A stretch of 15,805 nucleotides of DNA from an uncultured Collinsella sp. (GCA_947003675.1 CAMQPJ010000010.1:1-15805), one strand, 5' to 3'; positions 1 through 7,202 are shown, counted from the first letter of the stretch. Numbers and translations are program-made. The notes: generated from the letters alone by a model not told the origin.

Positions 1-2
1 AC

Positions 3-140
3 AGCTACGCGACCAAAAACGCAAGCGATGCAGCCAAGGCCGCCGCGAGCGCGACCATCGGCAGCTGCATGGTCCACGCCGTCCCCAAACACATGCTCGC
101 CACCATGCGCAAGCAAAACTCTCGCACCGTCATCGAATAA
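3..140 (+). CDS. 3' end of an unidentified gene (5' end outside window)
   Basis: An open frame enters from the left edge and stops at TAA 138-140, giving 45 residues. The visible part has an alanine-rich helical stretch (SDAAKAAASATIGS), then HAVPKHMLATMRKQN, and ends TVIE. The composition is that of an ordinary soluble protein of this GC content, and codon usage resembles the long genes in the window. No membrane segment or catalytic motif is visible. I do not recognise the family. A GTGACAAAGGGAC hairpin begins one base after the stop, the same placement relative to a gene end as at the helicase gene. An overlapping plus-strand frame starting at 28 is less protein-like and was not chosen. 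Confidence 0.6.
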   Translation, partial: SYATKNASDAAKAAASATIGSCMVHAVPKHMLATMRKQNSRTVIE

Positions 141-141
141 T

Positions 142-168
142 GTGACAAAGGGACAGCCCCTTTTTCAT
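142..168. repeat. Dispersed GTGACAAAGGGAC hairpin, degenerate copy
   Basis: This is the first of three copies in the window of an inverted repeat with left arm GTGACAAAGGGAC. The left arm (142-154) is intact. The right arm is degenerate (AGCCCCTTTTTCAT instead of the exact complement). It lies directly after the stop of the gene entering from the left. The stem could still form partly and ends in a run of T, so it may act as that gene's terminator. Confidence 0.6.
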
Positions 169-191
169 GAGAACCCTGCACCTTTGGCATG

Positions 192-231
192 CGAACATAT
201 ATTCGTATATATAACTAAGTTTTGATAGAAT
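192..231 (+). promoter_or_regulatory. LexA-type box overlapping a probable promoter
   Basis: CGAACATATATTCG (192-205) differs at one position from a perfect CGAAC-N4-GTTCG palindrome, the LexA (SOS) operator consensus known in Bacillus and actinobacteria. A -10-like TAGAAT lies at 226-231, with a weak -35 (TTCGTA, 202-207) inside the box. An alternative pair is TTGGCA (184-189) and TATATA (208-213), which brackets the box. In either case LexA bound here would block transcription towards the small open frame at 290. The box match is seen directly. LexA control is inferred. Confidence 0.45.
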
Positions 232-260
232 CGGTATCGTTGACGGCAGCTCCATGTGTC

Positions 261-295
261 GGGCAGCGCCCTCCATCTGATGGGAGGTGATGCCC
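261..295 (+). promoter_or_regulatory. Leader hairpin enclosing the Shine-Dalgarno and start codon
   Basis: CCCTCCAT (269-276) pairs perfectly with ATGGGAGG (280-287) around a CTG loop, burying the GGGAGG ribosome-binding site. After a 3x3 internal loop (GCG/TGA), GGGCA (261-265) pairs with TGCCC (291-295), enclosing the ATG at 290-292. A competing small hairpin, GGGC-AGC-GCCC (261-271), would free the ribosome-binding site. Such occlusion is typical of type I toxin mRNAs. The pairing is read from sequence; its effect is inferred. Confidence 0.5.
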
Positions 296-421
296 ATAAC
301 CGATTTGATTGATTTCGTGAGACTTCTGACCGCTTTGGTCTCGTTCTTCACGGCGCTTGTCGGCCTTTCCGAGGCACTCAAGCAGCGTTCGAAGCGCAAC
401 AGAAGGGGTCGCCGCCGCTAA
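290..421 (+). CDS. 43-residue hydrophobic peptide with basic tail, type I toxin-like
   Basis: The frame begins MPITDLIDFVRLL and encodes one predicted membrane helix (about residues 5-27, rich in L, V, F, T and A). It ends in a tail of 13 residues (31-43, KQRSKRNRRGRRR) carrying nine K/R. Size, single helix and charged tail match the general plan of TisB-like or Fst-like type I toxins, though I see no sequence match to a named one. The GGGAGG site (282-287) is only two bases from this ATG, unusually close. The codon at 296 (ATA) would be ideally spaced had it been ATG, so the start is uncertain or the gene may be weakened. The tail codons overlap the hairpin at 405-433. A LexA-type box lies upstream and a convergent promoter downstream. 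It could instead be a non-functional relic. Confidence 0.5.
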   Translation: MPITDLIDFVRLLTALVSFFTALVGLSEALKQRSKRNRRGRRR

Positions 422-433
422 GGCGTTGACCCC
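405..433. terminator. Terminator-like hairpin shared by convergent transcripts
   Basis: GGGGTCGCCGCC (405-416) faces GGCGTTGACCCC (422-433) across a 5-base loop, a 12-bp stem with one wobble and one mismatch. The left arm encodes the end of the basic tail and the stop codon of the small peptide lies in the loop. There is no strong U tract on the plus strand; on the minus strand TTCTGTT follows. It may stop both the peptide mRNA and the antisense RNA. A near-copy is at 13473-13501. Confidence 0.45.
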
Positions 434-483
434 CTAATGCAAACAACGGCGCTGCCCAGCTTTCCAGAACTTGGGCTGCCGTC
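405..483 (-). ncRNA. Predicted antisense RNA to the small peptide mRNA (antitoxin candidate)
   Basis: A minus-strand promoter at 490-518 would start a transcript near 483. It would run through a 5' stem (GGCAGCCCA with TGGGC plus GCC, about 480-448) and end at the hairpin 433-405, about 80 bases long. It would be complementary to the 3' end of the peptide gene. Convergent RNAs sharing a bidirectional terminator are the layout of the Fst/par type I system. There is no open frame of note in it. This is a prediction from promoter and hairpin only. Confidence 0.35.
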
Positions 484-489
484 GACACT

Positions 490-518
490 ATTCTACCCAC
501 GAATGACATTTTGGACAA
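490..518 (-). promoter_or_regulatory. Minus-strand promoter for the antisense RNA
   Basis: Read on the minus strand, TTGTCC (518-513) is followed after exactly 17 bases by TAGAAT (495-490). The -10 matches the sigma-70 consensus at five of six positions and the -35 at four of six. No protein gene lies within reach downstream on this strand inside the window, so the simplest product is a short RNA opposing the small peptide gene. Confidence 0.45.
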
Positions 519-550
519 ACGGTAATGCCGCTCCAAAAGCCAGGCGGGTT

Positions 551-577
551 GTGACAAAGGGACTGTCCCTTTGTCAC
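551..577. repeat. Dispersed GTGACAAAGGGAC hairpin, perfect copy
   Basis: GTGACAAAGGGAC (551-563), one T, then the exact complement (565-577) form a perfect 13-bp stem with a single central base, so as DNA it is nearly a full palindrome. The TGA stop of the helicase-nuclease gene (576-574) lies inside the right arm, so the last codon belongs to the repeat. It may terminate or stabilise that mRNA. Other copies are at 142-168 and 15719-15745. Confidence 0.75.
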
Positions 578-3500
578 ATTCCCGGGTTCTCGACTAGCCA
601 GTGCTCGTAGGCGCGTTGCATGATCTCGGCTTTGTCGGCTTTTTTGCGGCAGCCCTTCTGCTCCTCGATGGCCAGCTCATAGGCATCGCTTTGCTCAAAA
701 GCGCTGGTATCCCAAGCACCGTGTTCAATGCGCGACCATACGGCATCGATGAGTTGTTCGAGCTCGGCAATGTCGTCGGCGTTGGCGGTTGTCGCGAACG
801 GCGGGCGGAGCTCGCCCGTTGTCTTGTCGGGTTCTACATAGTAGTCGCCCATGGAAGTGACGGTGTAGCCATAAAACTCGGGTGACGCTTCGACCAGCAG
901 TTTGTAAAACTTGAGCTGACGATGGTAGCCTGCAGGGACTTCTTTGCCAAAGCCAGTCTTGTAGTCAACAATCTGCACCGTTTTAGCTGCATCGTCAACG
1001 AGGAGCAGGTCGAGAAAACCAAAGAGCGGAGTTCCTTCGGTGGTCAGGCACTGCATATTCGCCTCTGTGACGCAGCGATAGCCATGGACGTGCTCGACAA
1101 GCCAGGGGACGAATGCACGACAAATGCGTTCGAAGCGCTCCGAATAGCGATGGACGTCCTCGGGGGCAAAATCGAGCCACGAAATCTGCTGGCGATACTC
1201 GGCCTCAATTGTCTCAATCGCCGTCTCGCCATCGGCTTCCATTCTATTAACGATCTCCTCGAACATCGCGTGAATGATGGTGCCGAATTCGGTTTGGATT
1301 GTGGGCGCCGTGGGCAGGCGCACAATCTGCTTCTCAGGGAAGTGCAGACTATTTGCGCATCCAGGCTCGTACGTCACAAAGTTGTTGAGTGCTGTGGCAG
1401 AAAGAAACTTCACGTCGGTATGAGGCTTCAGAAGCGCGCGGAGCTCGGGCGTATCGAGCACGTAGTTGTCGCGCCACTCGGTTTCGATTGCAACGCTGAG
1501 CTGGTCTGCTTCAGCAGAAACCTCGCAAGAGTCGATAAGCCCCGTGAGCTCCTGCAGTGCCGACCCGCCGGCACGGTACAGCTCGAGGTGCCGCTTAGCA
1601 CGCGTGATGGCGACAAACAGCAGGCGGCGCGCGTCGTCATCATCCTTTTCATCGCGAATAAGCAGGTTGGACGGGTACAAGCTCATGCCGCCGGCGCCTT
1701 TGTGCCAAGTGGAGTCGTCGGCATCGAGCAGGTAGACGCAGTCGAATTCCAGGCCCTTAGAGCTATGGGCGCTGGTGAGACGAACAGCTCCCGGCGTGCC
1801 GAGGTCGATCGATGCGTCGATACTCACGCCAAACTTTTGAGCGGCATCGAGCTTGTCGACAATATCGGGCAGGCGAAGCGCACGTCCCATACGGCGCGCG
1901 TCTCCCATTTCACCTTCGGCAAAGGTGAGCAGGGCGCGGATGCCGGCATTGAATTCGGCTGCGCCCAGCGGATCTTGTTCCTTGCAATCCTGACAATAGC
2001 CAAGGCTGCGTTCGACAATTCTAAAGAGCAGTGGCCTGACAGGGGAGGCGCTAGCTTCGGCCGCCCACTGCATAAGGCCGTCGTACAGCTCTTTGACGCG
2101 GACGTTATCGCTCTCGTGCATAGCGGCCATCCAGTCGCCGCGATGCTCGCGCTTGGCGCTGAGCGCAAACGTCACGGACGATGGATGGTTGCCGCCCAGC
2201 TCAGCGGCACAGACAATCTGCGGAAGATAGCTGCTGGCAAGCTCCTTCTGCCCGCGGGCAAGCGCAGTAACGCAACGCAACAGTGCCAACGTCGTCTGCA
2301 TACGCTCGGAGGCAAAGAGATTCTGCCGCTCGCGATACGAAAACGGCACGTTCTCCTTAACGAGGAAGGGAATCAGCGAGCGCAATGCGGCGTGTTTGGC
2401 AGAGATGACTGCAATTCCTTCATTGGGATCTTCGCAGTCATCGAGGTAGCCAGCATCAATCCTCTGCCTAATGCTCGCGGCAACGGCGGCGTATTCCTCG
2501 GCTTTGCCGGTGTAGACGCTCTCGCTAAAGCTGACCTGATCGCCTTGAGGCTTAAAGGCTTCGATTGACTTATTCGAGCTGGCATCGAGTCGGTATTCGA
2601 TTTGCTGGGCGATAGCTTGACCAAGCTCAACGATGGCGGGCGTGGAGCGGTAATTGGTCTTGAGCACGATGTTCCGGGGCGAAAACTCGGCCGCAAATTG
2701 GTTGGCACATTCGATCGTGGCGCCCTGAAAACGCATGATGGCCTGATCGTCATCGCCGACGGCCATGATATTGGGCGCATCAACGCCGTCGCAGAGCAGC
2801 TCGATGATGCGCATCTGGGCACCATTGGTATCCTGGAACTCATCAACTTGGATATAGGTATAGGTGTCTTGGAGTACTTGGCGTAGCGCGTCGTTGTGCT
2901 CGACGGCGTCGACAAAATCGCCAATCATGTCGTCGTAATCGTAGAGATGATGTTGGTCGAGCTCATTTTGGTAGCGACGTGCAACGTCGCAAGCAGCCTT
3001 AAGTCGCTCGCTTTGCTCGGCAATTTTAAACGTACGTCCTTGGGAGTTGCTACCGCCAAAGAATTGGTCGCGTACCTTGGTGTATCCCGACGACTTTCCC
3101 TTCTCGTCAATAAGTTCGGTGCGGCGAACGGTGTCGCGCAACTCAAGAATGTACGGTACATACGTGCCAGCAGGACAGCCGATCGGGCGGGTGAGCGATG
3201 TAGGCGCCATGCCGCAGGCACGCTCGGCCTCTTCCTCAAAACGCTCAGCCAACGCAGTGCTTGCCCTTTCACAGACAAGTGTAAGCAGCTCGGAATGTTC
3301 GGTGAGCCAGACAGCGGCGTCGATATTCTGCTGCGCGATGGCGTTCAGCGTGTCGTAGTCCAGGCCACTGCGTTTGATTTTGGAGACAAAGCCGATCATC
3401 TTACCGATGTTTTGCGCGGGCATATCGGGTGACCCTCCGCCTAGCGGAGAACCAAAGGGCAGCGATTTGAGCAGCCGATCAAAAATCTCTTGCTGGTGCA

Positions 3501-3861
3501 GGCTGGTAACAAGCGTGTCGGTCGAAGGGCGCACGAAGTACTCGGGATAGCGCGACCTGATGCTGCTTGCAAATCCGTGGAACGTGCTAACTTCGATGCC
3601 GTAGGCGTCGCGCCCAATGAGCTCAATCAGGCGTTTGCGCATGGCTTCCGCGCCCGCCTCGGTATAGGTGAGGCAGAGGATGTTGCGTGGGGCGGCATCG
3701 CGCTTGGCCAGGATGTTCGCCGCGCGCAGACTCAGTAACTGCGTCTTGCCGGTGCCGGGACCGGCAATGACGAGCAACGGACCATCTAGGCATTCGACGG
3801 CCTCGCGCTGTTCGGGGTTTAGTCGGTCGAGCGATGCGATGAGTTCGGGGGTCATGTTCAT
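574..3861 (-). CDS. UvrD-like SF1A helicase with C-terminal RecB-type nuclease domain
   Basis: The 1095-residue product should be an ATP-dependent 3'-5' DNA helicase-nuclease acting in DNA break or gap repair. Helicase motifs appear in order: GPGTGKT Walker A (34-40), TYTEAGAEAM (65-74), QVDEFQDTN (338-346), MAVGDDDQAIMRFQG (366-380), TNYRST (402-407), LTSAHSSKGLEFD (695-707) and LLFVAITRAKRH (747-758). The C-terminal PD-(D/E)XK nuclease shows H864, FGFLD (D951), VDYKTG (D966, K968) and QLKFY (982-986), all expected catalytic-fold residues. The start is ATG 3861. A second ATG two codons on is possible, and a longer upstream frame would overlap the regulator gene. It begins seven bases after the WYL regulator's stop, so the two are probably co-transcribed. 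The exact subfamily name is unclear, as it is neither classic UvrD nor PcrA. Confidence 0.93.
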   Translation of the reverse strand: MNMTPELIASLDRLNPEQREAVECLDGPLLVIAGPGTGKTQLLSLRAANILAKRDAAPRNILCLTYTEAGAEAMRKRLIELIGRDAYGIEVSTFHGFASSIRSRYPEYFVRPSTDTLVTSLHQQEIFDRLLKSLPFGSPLGGGSPDMPAQNIGKMIGFVSKIKRSGLDYDTLNAIAQQNIDAAVWLTEHSELLTLVCERASTALAERFEEEAERACGMAPTSLTRPIGCPAGTYVPYILELRDTVRRTELIDEKGKSSGYTKVRDQFFGGSNSQGRTFKIAEQSERLKAACDVARRYQNELDQHHLYDYDDMIGDFVDAVEHNDALRQVLQDTYTYIQVDEFQDTNGAQMRIIELLCDGVDAPNIMAVGDDDQAIMRFQGATIECANQFAAEFSPRNIVLKTNYRSTPAIVELGQAIAQQIEYRLDASSNKSIEAFKPQGDQVSFSESVYTGKAEEYAAVAASIRQRIDAGYLDDCEDPNEGIAVISAKHAALRSLIPFLVKENVPFSYRERQNLFASERMQTTLALLRCVTALARGQKELASSYLPQIVCAAELGGNHPSSVTFALSAKREHRGDWMAAMHESDNVRVKELYDGLMQWAAEASASPVRPLLFRIVERSLGYCQDCKEQDPLGAAEFNAGIRALLTFAEGEMGDARRMGRALRLPDIVDKLDAAQKFGVSIDASIDLGTPGAVRLTSAHSSKGLEFDCVYLLDADDSTWHKGAGGMSLYPSNLLIRDEKDDDDARRLLFVAITRAKRHLELYRAGGSALQELTGLIDSCEVSAEADQLSVAIETEWRDNYVLDTPELRALLKPHTDVKFLSATALNNFVTYEPGCANSLHFPEKQIVRLPTAPTIQTEFGTIIHAMFEEIVNRMEADGETAIETIEAEYRQQISWLDFAPEDVHRYSERFERICRAFVPWLVEHVHGYRCVTEANMQCLTTEGTPLFGFLDLLLVDDAAKTVQIVDYKTGFGKEVPAGYHRQLKFYKLLVEASPEFYGYTVTSMGDYYVEPDKTTGELRPPFATTANADDIAELEQLIDAVWSRIEHGAWDTSAFEQSDAYELAIEEQKGCRKKADKAEIMQRAYEHWLVENPGM

Positions 3862-3868
3862 GGCGGTA

Positions 3869-4879
3869 TTACCTGTCTTCCTGGTAGAGCGCACGCGTGC
3901 TATCGAGATAGTCGAGATACGTATCGATGGCACTTTGAGGTTGAACGATCTTAATGAACGTGCTGAGTTGCAGCAGCCAGCCAAAGAACTGCGGCGACAA
4001 CGGAGCTTTAACGGTCGCCAGCAAGCGCCCATCCTGGTTCTCAAACACAACGGCGTCGAGCCCGAACTTGTCGATGAGCGGGTTCATCGCACGGTCATCG
4101 AGTTCCAGCACCACGGTGGTTTTGTTGGCTGCATATACGCCGAATGATGGAGAGACGTGGTCTTCGAGCACATAGCCAGCGATACGCTGATCTTTGGTCG
4201 CGGACTCTTCGGACACCGCAACGTCGAGCATACGATCGACGCGATAAGGTGTGAACGGCTGATGACCCGAGCCGGCATTAGCCCATTTATCTCTAAATCC
4301 AATCATGTAATAAAGCTCGTCGGAGTAGATAAGGCGCACGGGTGTGAGCTCGTAGGTCTTACCGTCATGATTAAGGGCCTTTTGCTTGGCGGCGTCGTAG
4401 TGGAAGTAACGAAACCGAATCTTGCGTTTTTCGCGCATAGCCTGCTGAATCAAGTCGATGTTGAGCAGGGCATCGGAGTTTTGCATCTTCACGCGCGAAG
4501 GCACGTCGACGCGCTTGTGCATCAACTCGCGTTCGCCCAGGCTGGCGAGGCTCTGCAGCTTGCCGATGAGGTGGTCAGTCAACTCATCGGTCAAAAACGG
4601 CGAACTCTGCACGGCGTCAACAAGCATGATGAGCTCTTGCAGGTCGAGCGGCCGCGAAGCCAGGGTCCATTCCCTGCCACCGCGCTGGTCGATATCGAGT
4701 CCAAAGTCGCGAAGCGTTTGCAGGTCGCGATAGATGGCCTTTCGTTCGGCCTCGAGGTCGTGATAGGCGAGTTCCTCGATGATCTGCTGCGTTGTGAGCC
4801 CGTGCGTACTGTCGGTCTTTTCCATCAAGGTTTTAAGCAGGAACAGAAGCCTGAGCTTTTGATTTGGTCTGTTCGCCAC
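3869..4879 (-). CDS. WYL-domain transcriptional regulator
   Basis: This 336-residue protein has an N-terminal winged helix-turn-helix (about 1-70, with LTTQQIIEEL and ERKAIYRDLQTLRDFG) and a WYL domain (about 140-220). The latter shows KIRFRYFHYD, TPVRLIYSDELYYMIGF (YYMIGF in place of W-Y-L-I-G) and PYRVDRM. The C-terminal part fits a WCX extension. WYL proteins sense ligands or nucleic acid and often control DNA-damage or defence genes. The chosen start is GTG 4879, preceded by AAAGGAG at 4885-4891 with ideal spacing. The upstream ATG at 4945 lacks such a site and would place the 4925-4942 palindrome inside the gene. It is probably autoregulated through that palindrome, is followed by the helicase-nuclease gene, and is divergent from the RtcB gene. 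Confidence 0.92.
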   Translation of the reverse strand: MANRPNQKLRLLFLLKTLMEKTDSTHGLTTQQIIEELAYHDLEAERKAIYRDLQTLRDFGLDIDQRGGREWTLASRPLDLQELIMLVDAVQSSPFLTDELTDHLIGKLQSLASLGERELMHKRVDVPSRVKMQNSDALLNIDLIQQAMREKRKIRFRYFHYDAAKQKALNHDGKTYELTPVRLIYSDELYYMIGFRDKWANAGSGHQPFTPYRVDRMLDVAVSEESATKDQRIAGYVLEDHVSPSFGVYAANKTTVVLELDDRAMNPLIDKFGLDAVVFENQDGRLLATVKAPLSPQFFGWLLQLSTFIKIVQPQSAIDTYLDYLDSTRALYQEDR

Positions 4880-4924
4880 GTTGTCTCCTTTCGCCGGCAG
4901 GGTAACAGCCGAAGATACAAAACA

Positions 4925-4949
4925 AGACCCGTTATTGGGACTCATTGTA
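4925..4949 (-). promoter_or_regulatory. 18-bp palindrome (operator candidate) next to the WYL -10
   Basis: AGACCCGTTATTGGGACT (4925-4942) is a nearly perfect palindrome in the divergent region between the WYL regulator and the RtcB gene. On the minus strand a -10-like TACAAT (4949-4944) lies immediately upstream, so a bound protein would sit at the WYL transcription start. It matches, apart from one or two bases, palindromes at 12755-12772 and 15686-15703. Autoregulation by the WYL protein is inferred from position only. Confidence 0.5.
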
Positions 4950-5101
4950 GCTCGCGCGATCGTAGTATTCGCAGCAATAAGAGCTCGAATAGGGCGAAAG
5001 GTGGTTAAACGGAAATCGGCGGTTTGGCTGGCTGGTGTGACATGCGCTCTATTGGCTTGGGGCCGGTTCCGGTTTACAAGGATCAGAACAGGAGAGATGC
5101 G

Positions 5102-6198
5102 ATGGCAGACATCAAAGTCTTTGCCGAGAATCTTGAGGATTCAACCAAGGAGCAGATCGAGGAGATTTCCAGCTGCTCGGCGTTTGAAGGCGCCAAGATC
5201 CGCATCATGCCCGATGTCCATAAGGGCAAGGGCTGCGTGATTGGCTTTACGGCAAACTTGGGCGACAAGGTGATTCCCAACTTGGTGGGAGTCGACATCG
5301 GATGCGGGATGTATTGTGTGCCGCTTGCGGAGACCATTGCGAGCGACGACCTCATTCAGTTCAATCGCGATGTGAAGCGCGCGGTGCCCACGGGCTTTGG
5401 CCTTCATCGCGATCCTGCCTGCGTACTCGCGGACTTTGACATGGAGTCGCGTGATTGGCTGCAGGATAAACGCAAGGTTGAGCGCTCCATGGGCACGCTG
5501 GGCGGCGGCAACCACTTCATTGAACTCGACGAGGACGAGGATGGGTGCCAATATCTGGTCGTGCACACCGGCTCGCGCAACATGGGCAAGCAGACGGCGG
5601 AGCACCATCAGGCGCTGGCGCAGAAGACGTGCACGGCAGATATCCCCGACGAGCTTAAGTATCTCGTGGGAGATCTTTCTGCCGAGTATCTCGTCGATAT
5701 GCATAACTGCCAACGCTTTTCGAATCAGAACCGCAAGGCGATTGTCGCACAGATTGTTGAGCGTACGGGAATTCGACTCGACGGAGACGGCTTTACCACC
5801 ATGCACAACTACATTTCTGAAAGTGGCATGATTCGCAAGGGCGCCATTAGCGCTCATACGGGCGAGATGGTGCTGATTCCGTTCAACATGCGCGACGGTG
5901 CCGTTATTGCGTGCGGCAAGGGAAACGAGGACTGGAACTGCTCGGCGCCGCATGGGACGGTCGTGCGATGAGCCGCACCAAAGCGTTCCAAACACTCGAT
6001 ACCAGGTCGTTCGTTAACGAGATGCGCGATGCCGGCATCTATTGTCCGAGCGCATGCGAGATGACGCTCGATGAGTCACCCGAAGCGTATAAGCCTGCGG
6101 ATGATGTACTGAGACTCATGGACCCGACGGTTGATGTTATTCACCGACTCAAGCCGATTTGGAATTTTAAGGCTACTGGTAAGCGCGGTAGGCGTTAG
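5102..6198 (+). pseudogene. rtcB: RtcB-family RNA ligase gene with a one-base frameshift
   Basis: RtcB joins 2',3'-cyclic phosphate and 5'-OH RNA ends using GTP and Mn2+. The start is ATG 5102 after GGAG at 5091-5094. The first frame gives 289 residues with family hallmarks: PDVHKGKG (37-44), VDIGCGM (D65, C68), GGGNHF (H137), VVHTGSRN (H155), MHNY (H235) and SAPHG with H284, the residue expected to carry GMP. It then runs into TGA at 5969. The expected remainder (GRAMSRTKAF ... TLDESPEAYKP ... KPIWNFKA) follows in another frame from 5959 to TAG 6198. One base is therefore missing in the HG(A/T)GR motif near 5956-5960, and restoring one G there gives HGTGR and a normal ~365-residue protein. 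It may be a real mutation, an assembly error, or less likely recoding. The next gene's ribosome-binding site overlaps the stop. Confidence 0.85.
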
Positions 6199-6208
6199 GA
6201 GGGTTGCG

Positions 6209-7039
6209 ATGTCGCTAAAGAAGGACTCCAGGGATGACCGAATTGGACGCACTGTGAGCATGGGCGAGATGGTGAGCTTCCCGGGCGTGATGCCGCCGTC
6301 TGCGAATCGGTGTGGCGGGAATCGTGAAGAGCGTGATGACGAGGGCTTTGACCTCAGCGGGTTTCGCAATCGACTGGCTTCTGGACTCGACCGTGGTATG
6401 GAGACGTCGCTTTTCGAAACTCCTTGTGTGTTGAAGACCGGTATGCCGGTCGATGATGCCCTAGGTGGCGGCATTGGGCTGGGCAAGCTCAGCGTGATTG
6501 GCGGCGCGCATGAAGAAGTTTCGAACGTGCTGGCACATGCGGCCTTGCGCTTGAGTGAGCGATGCGCCGTGCTCTACGTGCCGATTTGGGAGCGTGAAGA
6601 GGACGCGATTACTCGGCTTATTCGAGCTGAGATGGGCGACAAAGGATCGGAAGATCCTGAGGAGCAACAGGTTGAGACAATCCGCGCAACGATGCGCCTC
6701 AAGCAGCGCAACTTGGGCATCTTTGCCGAAGACAACATGACCATGGACCTTGTAACGAGTTGGTTGCTCGGCGACCAGACGTGGAATAGGGCAGTGCTTA
6801 AGGACGTCGTGGTCGTAATCGACGGGCTCGAAATGTTCGATGACAACCGCCCGGTAAACGCTGTCCTGCGTGACTTGCGCAACATGCTCAGCTCGACATC
6901 CGCCATCCTAGCGGGCTGCTTTGCAGCAGGGGGCGGAGACAGCGACGCAGCATTTGCGGAGACCCACTGCAATGCAGATGCCCTGGTCCGCATGAGTTCC
7001 GATGGAACGGAACCTTTCTGCACGCGAATCTTCGGCTAA
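6209..7039 (+). CDS. Degenerate RecA/DnaB-fold protein in the rtcB operon
   Basis: This 276-residue protein starts at ATG 6209 after AGGAGG that overlaps the RtcB stop, so it is translated from the same mRNA. Residues 77-120 read like the entry to a DnaB/RecA-like ATPase (TGMPVDDALGGGIGLGKLS, then VIGGAHEEVSN), but the Walker A lysine and threonine are missing (GGAHEEVSN instead of G-x-x-G-K-T/S). A Walker B-like strand, VVVVIDGLEMF, is at 200-210. Residues 1-60 are charged and probably flexible. I infer a RecA-like fold that has lost nucleotide hydrolysis, perhaps a structural or regulatory partner. No named family is recognised. Confidence 0.75.
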   Translation: MSLKKDSRDDRIGRTVSMGEMVSFPGVMPPSANRCGGNREERDDEGFDLSGFRNRLASGLDRGMETSLFETPCVLKTGMPVDDALGGGIGLGKLSVIGGAHEEVSNVLAHAALRLSERCAVLYVPIWEREEDAITRLIRAEMGDKGSEDPEEQQVETIRATMRLKQRNLGIFAEDNMTMDLVTSWLLGDQTWNRAVLKDVVVVIDGLEMFDDNRPVNAVLRDLRNMLSSTSAILAGCFAAGGGDSDAAFAETHCNADALVRMSSDGTEPFCTRIFG

Positions 7040-7202
7040 AGCCGCAACCAATAATGACAGTCCGATCCGTGGTGCGTCTGCCGGCAGAAAATAGCCGCTC
7101 AACAGCCAAGGAATAGGTTTTAAGCGTGTCAAGAATTACCATCAATATTAAACGTTGCGCCCTGTCAACGTTATGCCTGAACGACTCTGGAAAGGAGTTC
7201 AC

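Larger units (their letters stand above)
242..483. repeat. Paired inverted blocks at the starts of two convergent transcripts
   Basis: Two blocks occur in the same order when read inwards from either side. GACGGCAGC lies at 242-250 on plus and 483-475 on minus. GGGCAGCGCC lies at 261-270 on plus and 457-448 on minus. The gap between blocks is 10 bases on the left and 17 on the right. Each arm also sits a few bases downstream of a TAGAAT -10-like hexamer (226-231 plus; 495-490 minus). The predicted sense and antisense RNAs would therefore begin with the same sequence. Chance is unlikely for 9 and 10 exact bases in matching order. Confidence 0.6.

Noticed and set aside
922..2568. 548-residue plus-strand open frame opposite the helicase-nuclease gene
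   Set aside because: It is antisense to a gene with all helicase motifs, has no family signature and no fitting ribosome-binding site. Long shadow frames are expected at this GC content.
4157..5008. 283-residue plus-strand frame opposite the WYL gene
   Set aside because: It mirrors a clearly recognised WYL regulator and runs across the divergent promoter region; its composition is that of a shadow frame.
5141..5995. 284-residue minus-strand frame opposite rtcB
   Set aside because: It is antisense to a strongly conserved RtcB reading frame and lacks any recognisable feature.
5911..6198. A separate 95-residue gene after rtcB
   Set aside because: From 5959 on it matches the missing RtcB C-terminus, and its first 16 residues are out-of-frame RtcB sequence with no ribosome-binding site. 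It is the second half of a frameshifted gene.
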